Origin: Folioceros fuciformis
Lineage: Eukaryota; Anthocerotophyta; Anthocerotopsida; Anthocerotales
Length of the DNA: 22,474 nt
Direction of reading: 5' to 3'
NCBI GenBank assembly: GCA_049999805.1
Contig: JBNGIO010005635.1
Span: forward strand, 1 to 22,474
The translations under genes were made by a program, and so were the position numbers. Shown piece after piece: positions 1 through 8,753 of the stretch; positions within the stretch are counted from its first letter, which is position 1; each line of letters opens with the position of its first letter. The notes under the pieces are model-generated. The model saw only the letters and a list, made by a program, of their open reading frames with translations, had not been told where the DNA came from and ran no database searches.

Positions 1-29
1 TATATCTTTAATTAATATTAAACTAATCA

Positions 30-276
30 CCCAACCCTATGGCCTTGTACCGAACCTAAACCTTCCCAGGTCTGGGACCAAACCTATACCCACTCTTATA
101 ACCAAACCCACTATTTCCTAGTCAATTAACCCAATTAGCACAAAGAAAAATAGGAAAAATAACCAGAAAATCAAGGAAAATTAGGAAAAATAAGTTGAAA
201 AAGAAAACCAAACCATATCACTATTAACCCTTTTTCAACCAAAACAAACTACTACCCCAAACTTTGGAGGTTCACA
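30..276 (-). repeat. 247-bp inverted repeat, left copy
   Basis: Read on the minus strand this begins TGTGAACCTCCAAAG and runs to GGGTTGGG. The same 247-base sequence lies at 22222-22468 on the plus strand, with about six single-base differences by eye (near 97-98% identity). Both copies point outward from the window. The 5'-TG start, and the way the right copy cuts into a gag frame, fit the 5' part of an LTR or another inserted element. No primer-binding site, CA end or target-site duplication is visible, because homology stops close to the window edges. The identity is seen directly; the LTR origin is inferred. Confidence 0.85.
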
Positions 277-842
277 CTGCTGCTACGGAAAGTCGCGATC
301 TTCACATCGGTGGTGGCGCCGCGACCTGGATTTCTTCACAAGCATGGTGCAATCTGAAAGCAACGGGTTTTCCAGCCAAGGGCGCTCACAGAATGATAGA
401 AATCGTGAAGAGGAATCCCAAGGCTCCTGCAAATCTGCAGTGCCAGAAAAAGTTTGGCCAACCACGGCGCACAGGCGCGCGCTGCTGAATTTAGCCTGCA
501 GGTGGAGACGCGGGTGGAGGAAAGAGAAGATGACAGGCCGCTGACTGTGGAGGAGTATAGAGAAATGCTGAGGGAGCTCGAAGCTCAAGGCCTGTACACA
601 CCAGGGACGAAGAACGCATGACACTAAGGTGAGGACAGTCTCGTGATAGCAATCTCCATGTCACAGGATTAGGTAATAGTGAGGCTTCATCCGCTGAAAA
701 ACATGGAGACTGATGGTGGCCAACCTAACAGATTGTGTTCCCACTGCAGGTGAACAAGACAACCAAGCTGGAAAAAGGGTCACAGTAGGGAGACTAGCTC
801 TGTTGCAAACTCTGTGGGGCTGTCCACCATGTAAGCATTCAA
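277..842. other. Unassigned GC-rich stretch downstream of copia pol
   Basis: No gene is recognised here. It lies 3' of the copia polyprotein on the minus strand, so part of it may be 3' untranslated region or LTR. A possible LTR start (minus strand TGTTAGGTTGG, near 730) follows a weak purine stretch, but no matching 5' LTR was found. On the plus strand 409-621 is open for 70 codons after an in-frame TGA and ends with LTVEEYREMLRELEAQGLY followed by PGTKNA and a stop. This charged, helix-like tail could be the end of an exon, but it lacks a good start and I do not recognise it. Confidence 0.3.
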
Positions 843-2275
843 TCAGGCAGTAAAATACTTGCTGAAATCTACGAGACCTAAACCCTCTACATGCGTCTGA
901 TGTTTGTGTTTGGGCAGTGGTTTAGTGAGGACATCAGCCGTATTTCTGTCAGTGTGGATATAAACAGGGCTGACAATTCCCCTAGCCTTAACATCCCTAA
1001 CGTAGTGATGTGCAATTTCTATATGTTTCGTTCTAGCGTGAAACCTAGGACGATCAACAAGGGCTAGGGCAGATTGATTATCACAGTGCAGTGTAGTAGG
1101 GAGTAGCTACTCACAGTGCACTGAGGAGAGGAAAGAGCGTGCCCATTCAGCTTCTTTCGCAGCATTGGTGAGGCATTTATATTCTGCTTCAGTGCTTGAG
1201 AGGGCAATGCTGCTTTGTTTCTTACAGCTCCATGTAACGGCTGCAGAAGATAAGAAGAAGACATATGTAGACAAGCTCTTGCGTGTGTCCCCATCAGATG
1301 CCCAGTCAGCATCAGCAAAGGCTGACAAGGTAGGTGTTTCTCCTGTTCTTTTGTAGCATAGTCCATAATTATGTGTCCCCTTCAAATAACGAAATACTCG
1401 TTTGATGGCAGTCCAGTGATTACGGCCAGGACAGTCCAGAAATTGAGAGGCTGTGTTCACAGCATATGTGATATCTGGCCGAGTCCAATTACTTACAAAC
1501 AATAAGCTGCCGACTGCGTGCCGGTATGGGACATCTTTCATATCAGCAATGTCAGCAGCTGAAACGGGACTGTCATCCTTGGTGAGTTTGACACCACTTG
1601 CACAAGGTGTGTTGGCAGGATGTGCATTGTCCATGTTAAAACGTTGGAGAATTTCTGAAATATATTTACGCTGATGGATAATGATCAACCCCTCTGCACG
1701 TACTCTCAATACTTGTATACCAAGACAAAATTTCAGCTCCCCTACATCTGTCATTTCAAATTCTGTTCGTAACATGTCTTGAACTCGTGCTAACAAGTGG
1801 GTATCATTTCCAGCAAATATGGCATCATCAACGTAAATAGCCAGAAGAACATAAGAGGTGCCATCATCATAGATGTAGAAAGAAGGATCTGCAGGGCTCT
1901 GTCGAAATCCAAGGCCCTTTAGGCAGGTATCCAGTCTTGCATTCCACCGTTCTGCACTTTGTTTAAGGCCGTAAATGCACTTAATAAGCTGACACACATA
2001 GTCTGGATGATCAGGGTCTTCATAGCCTTCGGGCTGTTCCATATACAATTCTTCTTCGAGTATCCCATGTAAGAAGGCCGTTTTCACATCCATTTGCTGC
2101 AGTTCTAAGTCACGCTCAGCAGCTAAAGCAAGCATGAGGCGAATTGATTGAGAGCGTACCACTGGAGAAAATGTCTCTTGGAAATCCAGACCAGGTATTT
2201 GTGTGAATCCACGTGCGCAGAGCCTTGCTTTATAACGTGCTATGTTACCATCAGCATCTAACTTATGCTTGAATA
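843..2275 (-). pseudogene. Copia reverse transcriptase and RNase H
   Basis: This is the rest of pol in the shifted frame. It contains the RVT_2 landmarks MDVKTAFLHG, YMEQPEGYEDP and IYGLKQSAERWN. The catalytic YVDD box is at 1835-1824 (LLAIYVDDAIFAGND). RNase H follows with ADADWASD and SSTEAEYKCLTNAAKEAEW. A second TAG at 1109-1107 interrupts RNase H. In the same frame, CDNQSALALVDRPRFHARTK and the tail RNTADVLTKPLPKHKH follow to a natural TGA at 845-843. The full normal domain length is present. A short direct repeat (TCACAGTGCA at 1081 and 1111) flanks the second TAG and may mark a small local duplication. Confidence 0.92.
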
Positions 2276-3285
2276 CCCCAGGTTATAGGTTTGCGCCCCT
2301 TAGGACGAGGAACAAGTTTCCAGGTACCATTTTGCATAAGACTGTTGAATTCATCATCCACAGCATGCCTCCATTTATCTCTATCGGGACCTGAAAATGC
2401 TTCTTTGAGAGTGACAGGCTCAGGAGGGATAATGGGCAAAGAGGCATTGTGGACAGATGGGATACAGACTCCCACTGACTTACGAAAGTCGATAGATGTG
2501 TAACGGGGCTCTAGCCATTCAGAGGGAGGGCAATGAGCACGTGTAGACCTACGTACAGGTTCATGTGTAACATCAGCTGAAACTGGCAATGCTGGTAATG
2601 TCTCTTCTTCACCAGAAGAATCAGAAGATTGGGAAGAACTGTCAAGTTCAGGTTCTGATTCTACGGGGTTAACTGGATTGTGGGGAAGATCATGATCTGA
2701 ATTTTCAGCATTGTCATGTGCAGATTCTACATCAGGCTCTGCATCTAGTGGAGTATCAGCTGGAGGAGCAGGTGGGAACATGACACCAGCATCAGCTTCA
2801 CCGTCAACATCATCTGGATACTCACCAGAATTTTCAGAATACAATTGGCTGGTAGAATCCCCCAAAGTGCTTGGTAAATAAGGAGGATCAGCTGATGATG
2901 GAACCAAATGCTCAATAAAGGTAACACTACGGGCTACCACCGGCTGTATATTGTGCATATCAAGAAGTTTGTAGCCCTTAGTCACTTCACTGTAGCCTAC
3001 AAATACAAGCTGTCTCGAGCGATTGTCAAGCTTACGTCTCTTCTCTGCAGGCACATAAGCAAAGGCCCGAGAACCAAATATGCGAAGATGTAAAAGACTT
3101 GGCTTTCTATTCCAAAAGAGCTGAAAAGGTGTGCCACCAGGAACAGAACGAGAGGTAAGGCGGTTCAAAATGTAGGTTGTTGTGACAACAGCCTCAGCCC
3201 AGAAAGGATTGGGCAGTCCAGACCATAAAAGCATGGAGCGCGTCATCCCCATCAGAGTCTGGTTCTTTCTTTCCGCCACGCCGTT
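2263..3285 (-). pseudogene. Copia integrase C-terminus and start of reverse transcriptase
   Basis: This continues in the same frame after the TAG at 3288-3286. It begins with NGVAERKN, whose Glu (3273-3271) is the last residue of the integrase DDE triad. It goes on through the usual copia block (FGSRAFAYVP, LVFVGYSE) and an acidic, Ser- and Asp-rich linker, then enters RVT_2 (VTLKEAFSGPDRDKWRHAV, NGTWKLVPRPKG). The frame is lost after GRKPIT at the C4 run 2276-2279 (GGGG on the coding strand). Homology continues one base out of register. A length error in a homopolymer during sequencing is possible, so this lesion may not be biological. Confidence 0.9.
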
Positions 3286-5184
3286 CTACTGCTGCGTGTA
3301 TGGAACTATCAGCTGATGGATAATGCCTTGTGTTTCCAGGAAATGCTCAAAGGCAGAGCTTGTAAATTCCCCTCCGTTGTCGGTGCGGAACATCTTCAGC
3401 ATGCGACCAGATTGCCTTTGAACAACCAACAGCCAGTCTTGAAATATCTGAAAGGTGTCACTCTTATGCTCCATAGGGTAGGTCCATGTATATCTGCTAT
3501 AGTCATCAGTGAGAGTAAAATAATATAATGCTCCACCAAGAGATTGTTCTTGAAGTCTCCCACTAATGTCAGCATGTACTAACTCCAGAACTGCCGTGGA
3601 TCGAAATGCAGGAACTGTAGGAAAAGGAGTCTCCCGCTGTTTTGCCAAAGCACAAACTTCGCATATGGGTAGATCTTTGAAACAGCGAGGAAGAGGCTCC
3701 CTGTAACAGTCCTGCCTTGATAAGTCAACAAGTTTAGAACGGTTTGCATGCCCAAGGCGGGCATGCCAAAGTATAGCCTGCTGAGCTGTTGTCAAGGGAC
3801 CAACAGCTGTTGAATTTACTTGTTCACGGCGGATACAAGAGATATCCAGACGATACAATTCTGAATCTAGGACAGCTTTGAAAATACAGCGAGAAGGTGA
3901 GCTACGACGAGCAAAGCAACATGTGGTTTCTGAGACTGTAAGTATGAGGTCCTTCATCTGCATTATCTTGCTAAGTGACATTAAATTTTTAGCCATCTTA
4001 GGAACATAAAGAACATCTGGTAAAACTAAGACAGTATCATCATGAAGTGGGAACTTACAGATGCCTTTACCATGTATGTGCAGACTGCTGGAACTGGATT
4101 CATCACCTAAGAACACTCGTTCAGAAATAGTGGTAAGGGTCAAGCTAGTGAATTGGAGCTCATCACGACATATGTGAGCGGTGGCACCGCTATCAAGGTA
4201 CCAACTGTCTACCTCACTCGTTTGAGTGCTCAGGCAGAGTGTTAATATTTTCACAACTGGTTTGCTTGACTGAGGTTCGGAAACCTTTTCTTTTGATTGT
4301 GATGTGGCAGGTGCAGCTGTAGGTCGAGGTGTTGCCCGCTGAGGCTCCCCGGCCTTTTTCTTTCTGCACTCTCTGGCCCAGTGCCCAGGAGTCCCACACC
4401 AATTGCAGTTACCTTGTCTCCTTGATGCAGAAGGTTGAGTGGCATTGCGCTGAGCAGGTGGTTGACCTCTCCCTCTGCCTCTCATGTTGAATCGACCCCC
4501 TCTTGTCGCAGAAAAAACTTTGTCAGTTTTAGAACGGCTGTGTTGTCCCCTTGATGACATTTGGCGGCTCATTTCCTCTTGATATAGAGCCCCAATAACA
4601 TCTGTGAGCTTGACACTCTGGCCGGCAGCTCGAATGGGACCATTTTGCGTGGTGACAAATGTCTGGTAACTAGGAGGCAGGCTGGTGAGAAGTTGAGCTA
4701 CCGCATCCACCTCTTGCATAGTTGTGCCAAGAGCAGCCATTTGAGCACGCAAGTGCCTAAATCGACTAGTGAATGCTGCAACAGAATCTCCTTCCTTCAT
4801 GCGCAAGGTATAAAATTGCTGCCTTACTGCGCATAAGCTCATCATTGTTTCAACTTTATAAGTTCCTGTAAGCTGATCCCAAATTGCTTTTGCATTGGTG
4901 AGAAACTCGACTTCAGGGACAAGATCAGACTCAAGCCCATTGACTAGGAGGGCTACAGCAATTCTGTTCAGGTTATCCCATGCATCTTTCTGTTTTTGAG
5001 TAACAGTAGCTCCTGCTGTTGTAGGATTAGAAGGAGTGCCGGGATCTGGGTTTGTCCCATCAACTACATCCCAGACTCCACAAGTAAGTAAAGTGGATTT
5101 CATCCTAACACTCCAAATATCAAAACGCGTGCCATTAAATCTGTCTGTACTCTTAAGATCAGAGGTAAAAGTAGGGGCTGACAT
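3286..5184 (-). pseudogene. Copia gag-protease-integrase segment, ended by TAG
   Basis: This first part of the polyprotein starts at the ATG at 5184-5182 (MSAPTFTSDLKS). The open frame extends 22 codons further upstream but without another ATG. It opens with a UBN2-type copia gag domain. A CCHC zinc knuckle, CNWCGTPGHWAREC, lies at 4407-4366. The retropepsin-type active site DSGA (in WYLDSGATAHIC) is at 4194-4183. Next come the integrase HHCC zinc-binding region (WHARLGHAN, then CEVC) and the integrase core, with Asp in HADISG at 3570-3568 and Asp in RTDNGGEF at 3381-3379. Translation stops at TAG 3288-3286, just before the conserved NGVAERKN block that carries the third catalytic acid. Related elements have Gln near this point, so CAG to TAG is the likely change. 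Confidence 0.92.
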
Positions 5185-5489
5185 GACTGTATGTGTGCAG
5201 GTAGCTACAGCTGTACAACAAAAAAGATGGAGGCAGCAAGCAAAGACCAACTAACAAGGAAGACGTAACTAATGCAAAAAATGAATAGTAACCATTCAAA
5301 TCTTAGTGTGTAACTGTCAAGATACGAAACGTGCCCTAAAAAATATAAACTAGGGCTAAAGGAAGGAAAGCAGTTGGGATTCAGCAGAACATGAAGGGAA
5401 GCCTACAGGTGACATACTCAGGTAACCCTAATCGTCTCTTCATATCTGCAATCTGTGGCTGGAGCAATTGAGCAGATACTGCAATCCAG
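5185..5489. other. Junction between copia gag and an upstream second gag
   Basis: This is the minus-strand leader of the copia gag. I see no LTR end, no tRNA-Met primer-binding site and no target-site duplication, although an independently inserted copia element should have its 5' LTR here. The sequence is AT-rich with scattered stops. A pyrimidine-rich stretch ending in ACAG near 5215 could be a splice acceptor, which would allow subgenomic splicing from an upstream leader, but this is speculative. Confidence 0.4.
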
Positions 5490-6182
5490 CACCAAATCCC
5501 TAATTGCAACTCCTCTCCTTGTGCAGCGGAAACAAATCACAGGATCGTGATAGGTGGGCAATCATGCCCTGAAGATTTAGATTCTCCTGAAATGAATGGT
5601 GACTCCGCCTTCAATTTCTCAAGGGGAGGTAAATTAGAAGCTCCAAGTAGAAGTAGCAATTGATTGCTGATACGTTGCAAATGACCAGAGTATTCTTCCT
5701 TCAAAGAAGAAAGTGCATGTTGAAGGCATTTCTCTTGTTCATGCATAACCTCTAAAAAAAAAAATCATGTTTTGCGCGCAATTGAGCCACACGTGTCTCA
5801 ATACGATTATAATAAAATTCCACCACAGAATGAGCATCTTCATAATCAGGATATTCAAAATCAGAATCTTCTGAAATAGCATCATCAAGAAACTCCAAAT
5901 TAGACTGAAATTTATGATTTTCAGGAACTGGTTTTGAGTGGCTCCTGGGAGCCCCAATCTCTTGATGCCTATTCCTACTTTGCTCCCGCGTCAAGTTGCG
6001 GAGCCTTCTTTGTTCTTGCAATTGCCACTTCCAAAATTGTCGTAGTGAAACTCGATAATTATTGAATGTCTCATCGGTCCATGGCAATTTAGGAGTGGGT
6101 GGAGGAATATGTGATTCACGCTGGTGCCTTGGAGGAAATTCACCACGCGAAGAAACACGTTCTCCACGACCACGTGGCATTG
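5490..6182 (-). pseudogene. Second gag-like ORF with degenerate zinc knuckle
   Basis: The reading frame starts MPRGRGERVSSRGEFPP (ATG at 6182-6180), 33 bases downstream of a perfect tRNA-Met primer-binding site on the same strand. It is basic at the start, then has a Trp- and Gln-rich part (LRQFWKWQLQEQRRLRN), an acidic patch and helical segments. It breaks in an A11 run at 5754-5764. The sequel HEQEKCLQHALSSLKEEY is open in another frame to 5537. A further shift gives VICFRCTRRG, which resembles the start of a gag CCHC knuckle but lacks the expected His and last Cys. An Arg/Gly start, helical body and C-terminal knuckle fit a Ty3/gypsy-style gag. It is unlike the UBN2 gag of the neighbouring copia element. 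No pol of its own was found. Confidence 0.6.
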
Positions 6183-6214
6183 CAAGATACGAAGGATTCA
6201 AACACCATCAAGGC

Positions 6215-6226
6215 GCTCTGATACCA
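6215..6226 (-). promoter_or_regulatory. Primer-binding site for initiator tRNA-Met
   Basis: The minus strand reads TGGTATCAGAGC, the standard 12-base plant retrotransposon site complementary to the 3' end of initiator tRNA-Met, where minus-strand DNA synthesis is primed. It directly abuts the CA end of the LTR at 6227, which fixes that boundary and the element's orientation. Confidence 0.92.
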
Positions 6227-6562
6227 TGCGGAGATACCTCATGCATCTAGCAAGAAAGGCCAGCATGCAGAGGCATGCGAGAGCAATAGAACAAAACGAT
6301 GTGTATTCAATAATNNNNNNNNNNNNNNNNNNNNNNNNNNNNNNNNNNNNNNNNNNNNNNNNNNNNNNNNNNNNNNNNNNNNNNNNNNNNNNNNNNNNNN
6401 NNNNNNNNNNNNNNCAGAGGCATGCGAGAGCAATAGAACAAAACGATGTGTATTCAATAATAAGCAGAAAAATGTTATATACAAAAAGTACCCTATTAAC
6501 CCTAAATAACATAACCTAAAAGTAAGTAGGGATATTTAACCGTCGGGGTTATTAAACCAACA
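6227..6562 (-). mobile_element. 5' LTR of a minus-strand retrotransposon (contains gap 1)
   Basis: On the minus strand this begins TGTTGGTTTAATAACCCC at 6562 and ends CTCCGCA at 6227, so it has TG...CA ends and is followed immediately by the primer-binding site. A TATA-like stretch (GTATATAAC) lies in the middle. Of 336 bases, 100 are N and 47 are a duplicated gap flank; without these the LTR is about 189 bp. No second copy (3' LTR) was found in the window. Confidence 0.82.
6315..6414. other. Assembly gap 1 (100 N)
   Basis: Exactly 100 N, flanked by a perfect 47-base direct duplication (6268-6314 and 6415-6461). This is the pattern left when two overlapping contig ends are scaffolded without being merged. 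The true gap is probably absent, and the duplication is artefactual. Confidence 0.9.
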
Positions 6563-7118
6563 CGCCCGTGCCGCCACTGCCGTCGCAATGGTCGCGACCT
6601 TCCCTTCCATAGCGGCGGCCCTTTTCTTTTTCTCTGCAGGCTGGATTTGAAGCTGGATTGCTACGGGAATCGATGAAATTTCTGGTCAGGCACGCAGATT
6701 GATGATCCCGGCGGCTTGCCCTTCCCTCCGCGCCGTTGCAGCCATGGCTGCTATGGCGGCAGATCTTTCTCTTGCTATTCACAAAATCACGTTTTTGGTG
6801 GCTTCTCCTTGCATGGTTGTGACTCTGGAGATTCTGAATGGTGTGCTGGAGTGTGGGCACCCTATTCTTCTGACCTCCTTGGCTGGAATCCACGCACCAG
6901 AAGTTGGCATCAGTCCCTTCCTCGTGATTGCCAGCCCTTCCAGCTCTGGACTTCATAGCCGTATAGAGGTTCTTGGCAGCAGCACAGGAAAATCTCTCCC
7001 TCTCATCCCGATCCTGCTTGGAGGCATGGAGGGATGCTCTGGTAGTTGTCACCATCTCCTCACCTGCAAGCATTTCCAGGATAAAGAAGATGGAGGACAA
7101 CAATTTATCAAAGAGCAA
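6563..7118 (-). other. Unassigned open reading frame cut off by the LTR
   Basis: A 188-codon minus-strand frame (7118 to 6552) starts LFDKLLSSIFFILEMLAGEE and becomes very rich in Arg, Ser, His and Asn. It ends a few codons inside the LTR that starts at 6562, so its present stop comes from the insertion. It is clearly more GC-rich than the AT-rich DNA to its right. I recognise no domain. It may be a GC-rich leader or gag start of another element, or an exon fragment. The plus strand is also open over most of this stretch, so coding status is uncertain. Confidence 0.25.
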
Positions 7119-7392
7119 GGAGGCAAGGGGAACGTGACCCCAACAAACCGTCCTTGCCCTTGGACGGGGGTCAAATAAAATGATTTCTAAATTAGGTAAT
7201 TAATTATCTATTAATTAATTTCATTTAATTGATTTATAAATTAAAACACTTTTTAAGCTATTTTACTTAAGAACTAGATGTCACGTTTAGGCCTACTCAG
7301 GCTCTTTTTGAAGCTAGAAAAAAAAATCTCTATTTTGTTACCCATAGTTTACAGTGAGTGGGAGTGATGAAATATAGTAGGTATAAGGCACT
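7119..7392. other. AT-rich spacer
   Basis: No gene. A short inverted repeat (CCGTCC...GGACGG near 7149-7168) is followed by a run of TTAATTAATT-type sequence. Nothing else is supported. Confidence 0.5.
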
Positions 7393-7616
7393 ATTCACTA
7401 GGGCACCTTTACTTAAACATTATTAAATGTCTAGGGCAACAACTAGTTTCCTTAGGTATTTAGTAGTTAGTAGTTACAACAACTTATTGTTATAACAACT
7501 TATTGTTGTAACCGCCTTCTAGGCTTTTGTATAAACACTTATGCACTTTTCAATATGTAATGCAATCAATTCTCTACAAACTCTTTTGGCAAGTGTGTTC
7601 ATGCATGATTCTCATT
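7393..7616 (+). mobile_element. Diverged LTR, plus orientation
   Basis: This resembles the reverse complement of the LTR at 8561-8753. Shared blocks are CACTAGGGCACC versus CAATAGGGCACC near the start, AGTAGTTAGTAGTTA-type sequence in the middle, and GCAAGTG...TGATTCTCAT at the 3' end. The primer-binding site expected after it is not preserved. It holds a tandem 16-bp duplication (CAACTTATTGTTATAA at 7480-7495 and again at 7496-7511 with one difference). Limits are approximate. Confidence 0.55.
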
Positions 7617-7651
7617 AATCTGTGCTGGCAGAGTACTAGCCAGCAGAGGGG

Positions 7652-7764
7652 GATAGAGCTGCAACACCATCATGCAGTGTTTAATGAGTGTGTAATGTAG
7701 CATGGTGTGAGTATTGTTAACTAATGAACCATGCATAAGTGCGACGTTTAGCAGCACGACACGA
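7652..7764 (+). repeat. 113-bp direct repeat, copy 1
   Basis: It starts GATAGAGCTGCAACACCATC and matches 8234-8346 with roughly ten differences by eye. The two copies are offset by 582 bases. The unit itself is unidentified; it may be what remains of terminal repeats of a small non-autonomous element. Confidence 0.85.
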
Positions 7765-7998
7765 TAGTTGTCAAGCATGATTGTGTGTTGTTGCTTAGAT
7801 ACATGCAAATAGTCATTAGTTAATAATTAAATGATGCTAATAAATGGTATTAGTGGTAATTAATAATTATTTAATGAAGATTATTAGAAAATATAATGTA
7901 ATATAAAGTCAACTAGAAATGTAAATGTGGCTACAACATGTCTTAAGTAGCAAGCATAAAAGCCTAGGTTCAATGGTGTTCACTACAGTTGTAAGCTT

Positions 7999-8076
7999 GC
8001 ATTCTCTTGGTGTGGAACAGGCTTCTCTTGAGGGAGCATTCTCTTAAGTGCATCCTCTTGAAAGTGCATTCTCTTG
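7999..8076 (+). repeat. Degenerate array of GCATTCTCTTG-like units
   Basis: Five versions of GCATTCTCTTG begin at 7999, 8021, 8036, 8050 and 8066, so the spacing is mostly 14-16 bases. The second lacks one base, and the third and fourth each have one change. Function unknown. Confidence 0.7.
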
Positions 8077-8233
8077 TTAGAAATCTGGTTGAGTTGTGCA
8101 TGTGTGTAGTGTGCAGTGTGCAAGACTATGTGATCCGATCGAGGATTTGAGAAGCCAAGTTACAACTCTGAGATGTATGGATGCAGGTCGAGGAGATTTT
8201 GTGGTGTCTAAAGGAAGCAAACGCTTCACTCTT

Positions 8234-8346
8234 GATAGAGCTGCAGCACCATCATGCAGTGTTTAATGTGTGTGTAATGTGGCGTGGTATGAGTATTATT
8301 AACTAATGAACCATGCATAAGTGCGATGTTTAGCCACACAACATGA
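8234..8346 (+). repeat. 113-bp direct repeat, copy 2
   Basis: It starts GATAGAGCTGCAGCACCATC and is the second copy of the unit at 7652-7764. Differences are mostly transitions, consistent with age. Confidence 0.85.
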
Positions 8347-8548
8347 CATCATGGAGAAAGAACAAAGTATTAGAACATAAAAACATTATAAGAAGAGGGA
8401 AGTCAACATAAAAGAGATGTGAAGAGAAATAGAATTTGTAGAATAAACACAATCCATCTAGCCACTTACTAACTAGATTGGAGAGTGTCTCCTATACAAG
8501 CTCCTCATATAGAAGAAATTACATAAGCAAGAACAAAAGAGCAAGCAT

Positions 8549-8560
8549 GCTCTAATACCA
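8549..8560 (-). promoter_or_regulatory. Primer-binding site, one-base variant
   Basis: The minus strand reads TGGTATTAGAGC, differing from the tRNA-Met site TGGTATCAGAGC by a single C-to-T change. It abuts the CA end of the LTR at 8561. Confidence 0.75.
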
Positions 8561-8753
8561 TGATGAGAATCAAGCACTTGCTCTCAGCAATGTGTGTTCT
8601 ATTACAAAATAGAAAGATAGATTCTGCCTTTAAGTAGGCAAAGCAGTTAAAACTGCTAAGTGGTTAGAACTAATAACTAATAACTTCTTAAGACAACTAC
8701 TTAGTGCCCTAAAATTAATTAATTATATAATGTTCTAGGTGCCCTATTGAACA
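8561..8753 (-). mobile_element. Diverged LTR, minus orientation
   Basis: On the minus strand it runs from about TGTTCAATAGGGCACC (8753) to TGATTCTCATCA (8561) and is followed directly by the variant primer-binding site. A palindromic GCAGTTTTAACTGC lies inside. The length, about 193 bp, is close to that estimated for the LTR at 6227-6562. No gag or pol follows on this strand, so it is the 5' end of a gutted element. The outer limit is uncertain by tens of bases. Confidence 0.7.

Larger units (their letters stand above)
843..5184 (-). mobile_element. Ty1/copia LTR retrotransposon coding region, nearly intact
   Basis: The gene order gag, zinc knuckle, protease, integrase, reverse transcriptase, RNase H is the defining order of Ty1/copia (Pseudoviridae) elements. 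The coding region would be one polyprotein of about 1,450 codons on the minus strand, from an ATG at 5184-5182 to a TGA at 845-843. Three lesions break it: TAG at 3288-3286, a one-base frameshift in the C4 run 2276-2279, and TAG at 1109-1107. Everything else reads through, so the copy is fairly young or was active until recently. No LTR or primer-binding site directly flanks it. Its own LTRs have been lost or were not recognised, or it uses the LTR and primer site at 6215-6562. Confidence 0.93.
7617..8548. other. AT-rich non-coding interior between two facing LTRs
   Basis: No protein similarity is seen. It carries the 113-bp direct repeat pair and the short GCATTCTCTTG-like array listed separately. 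The rest is AT-rich (TTAATAATTAAAT-type sequence around 7820-7900). Confidence 0.5.

Noticed and set aside
5185-5250. Upstream start for the copia gag at 5250
   Set aside because: The codon at 5250 is TTG; the first ATG is at 5184 and is followed by a typical copia gag start.
6124-6519. Open reading frames on both strands spanning the first N run
   Set aside because: They exist only because N codons are read as open. The flanks are an artefactual 47-bp duplication inside an LTR.
7149-7168. CCGTCC...GGACGG inverted repeat as a terminator
   Set aside because: Bacterial-type terminators do not apply in plant nuclear DNA, and no transcript is known to end here.
7599-7808. 69-codon minus-strand frame over the direct repeat
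   Set aside because: It runs through the LTR edge and the 113-bp repeat; the second repeat copy does not conserve the frame.
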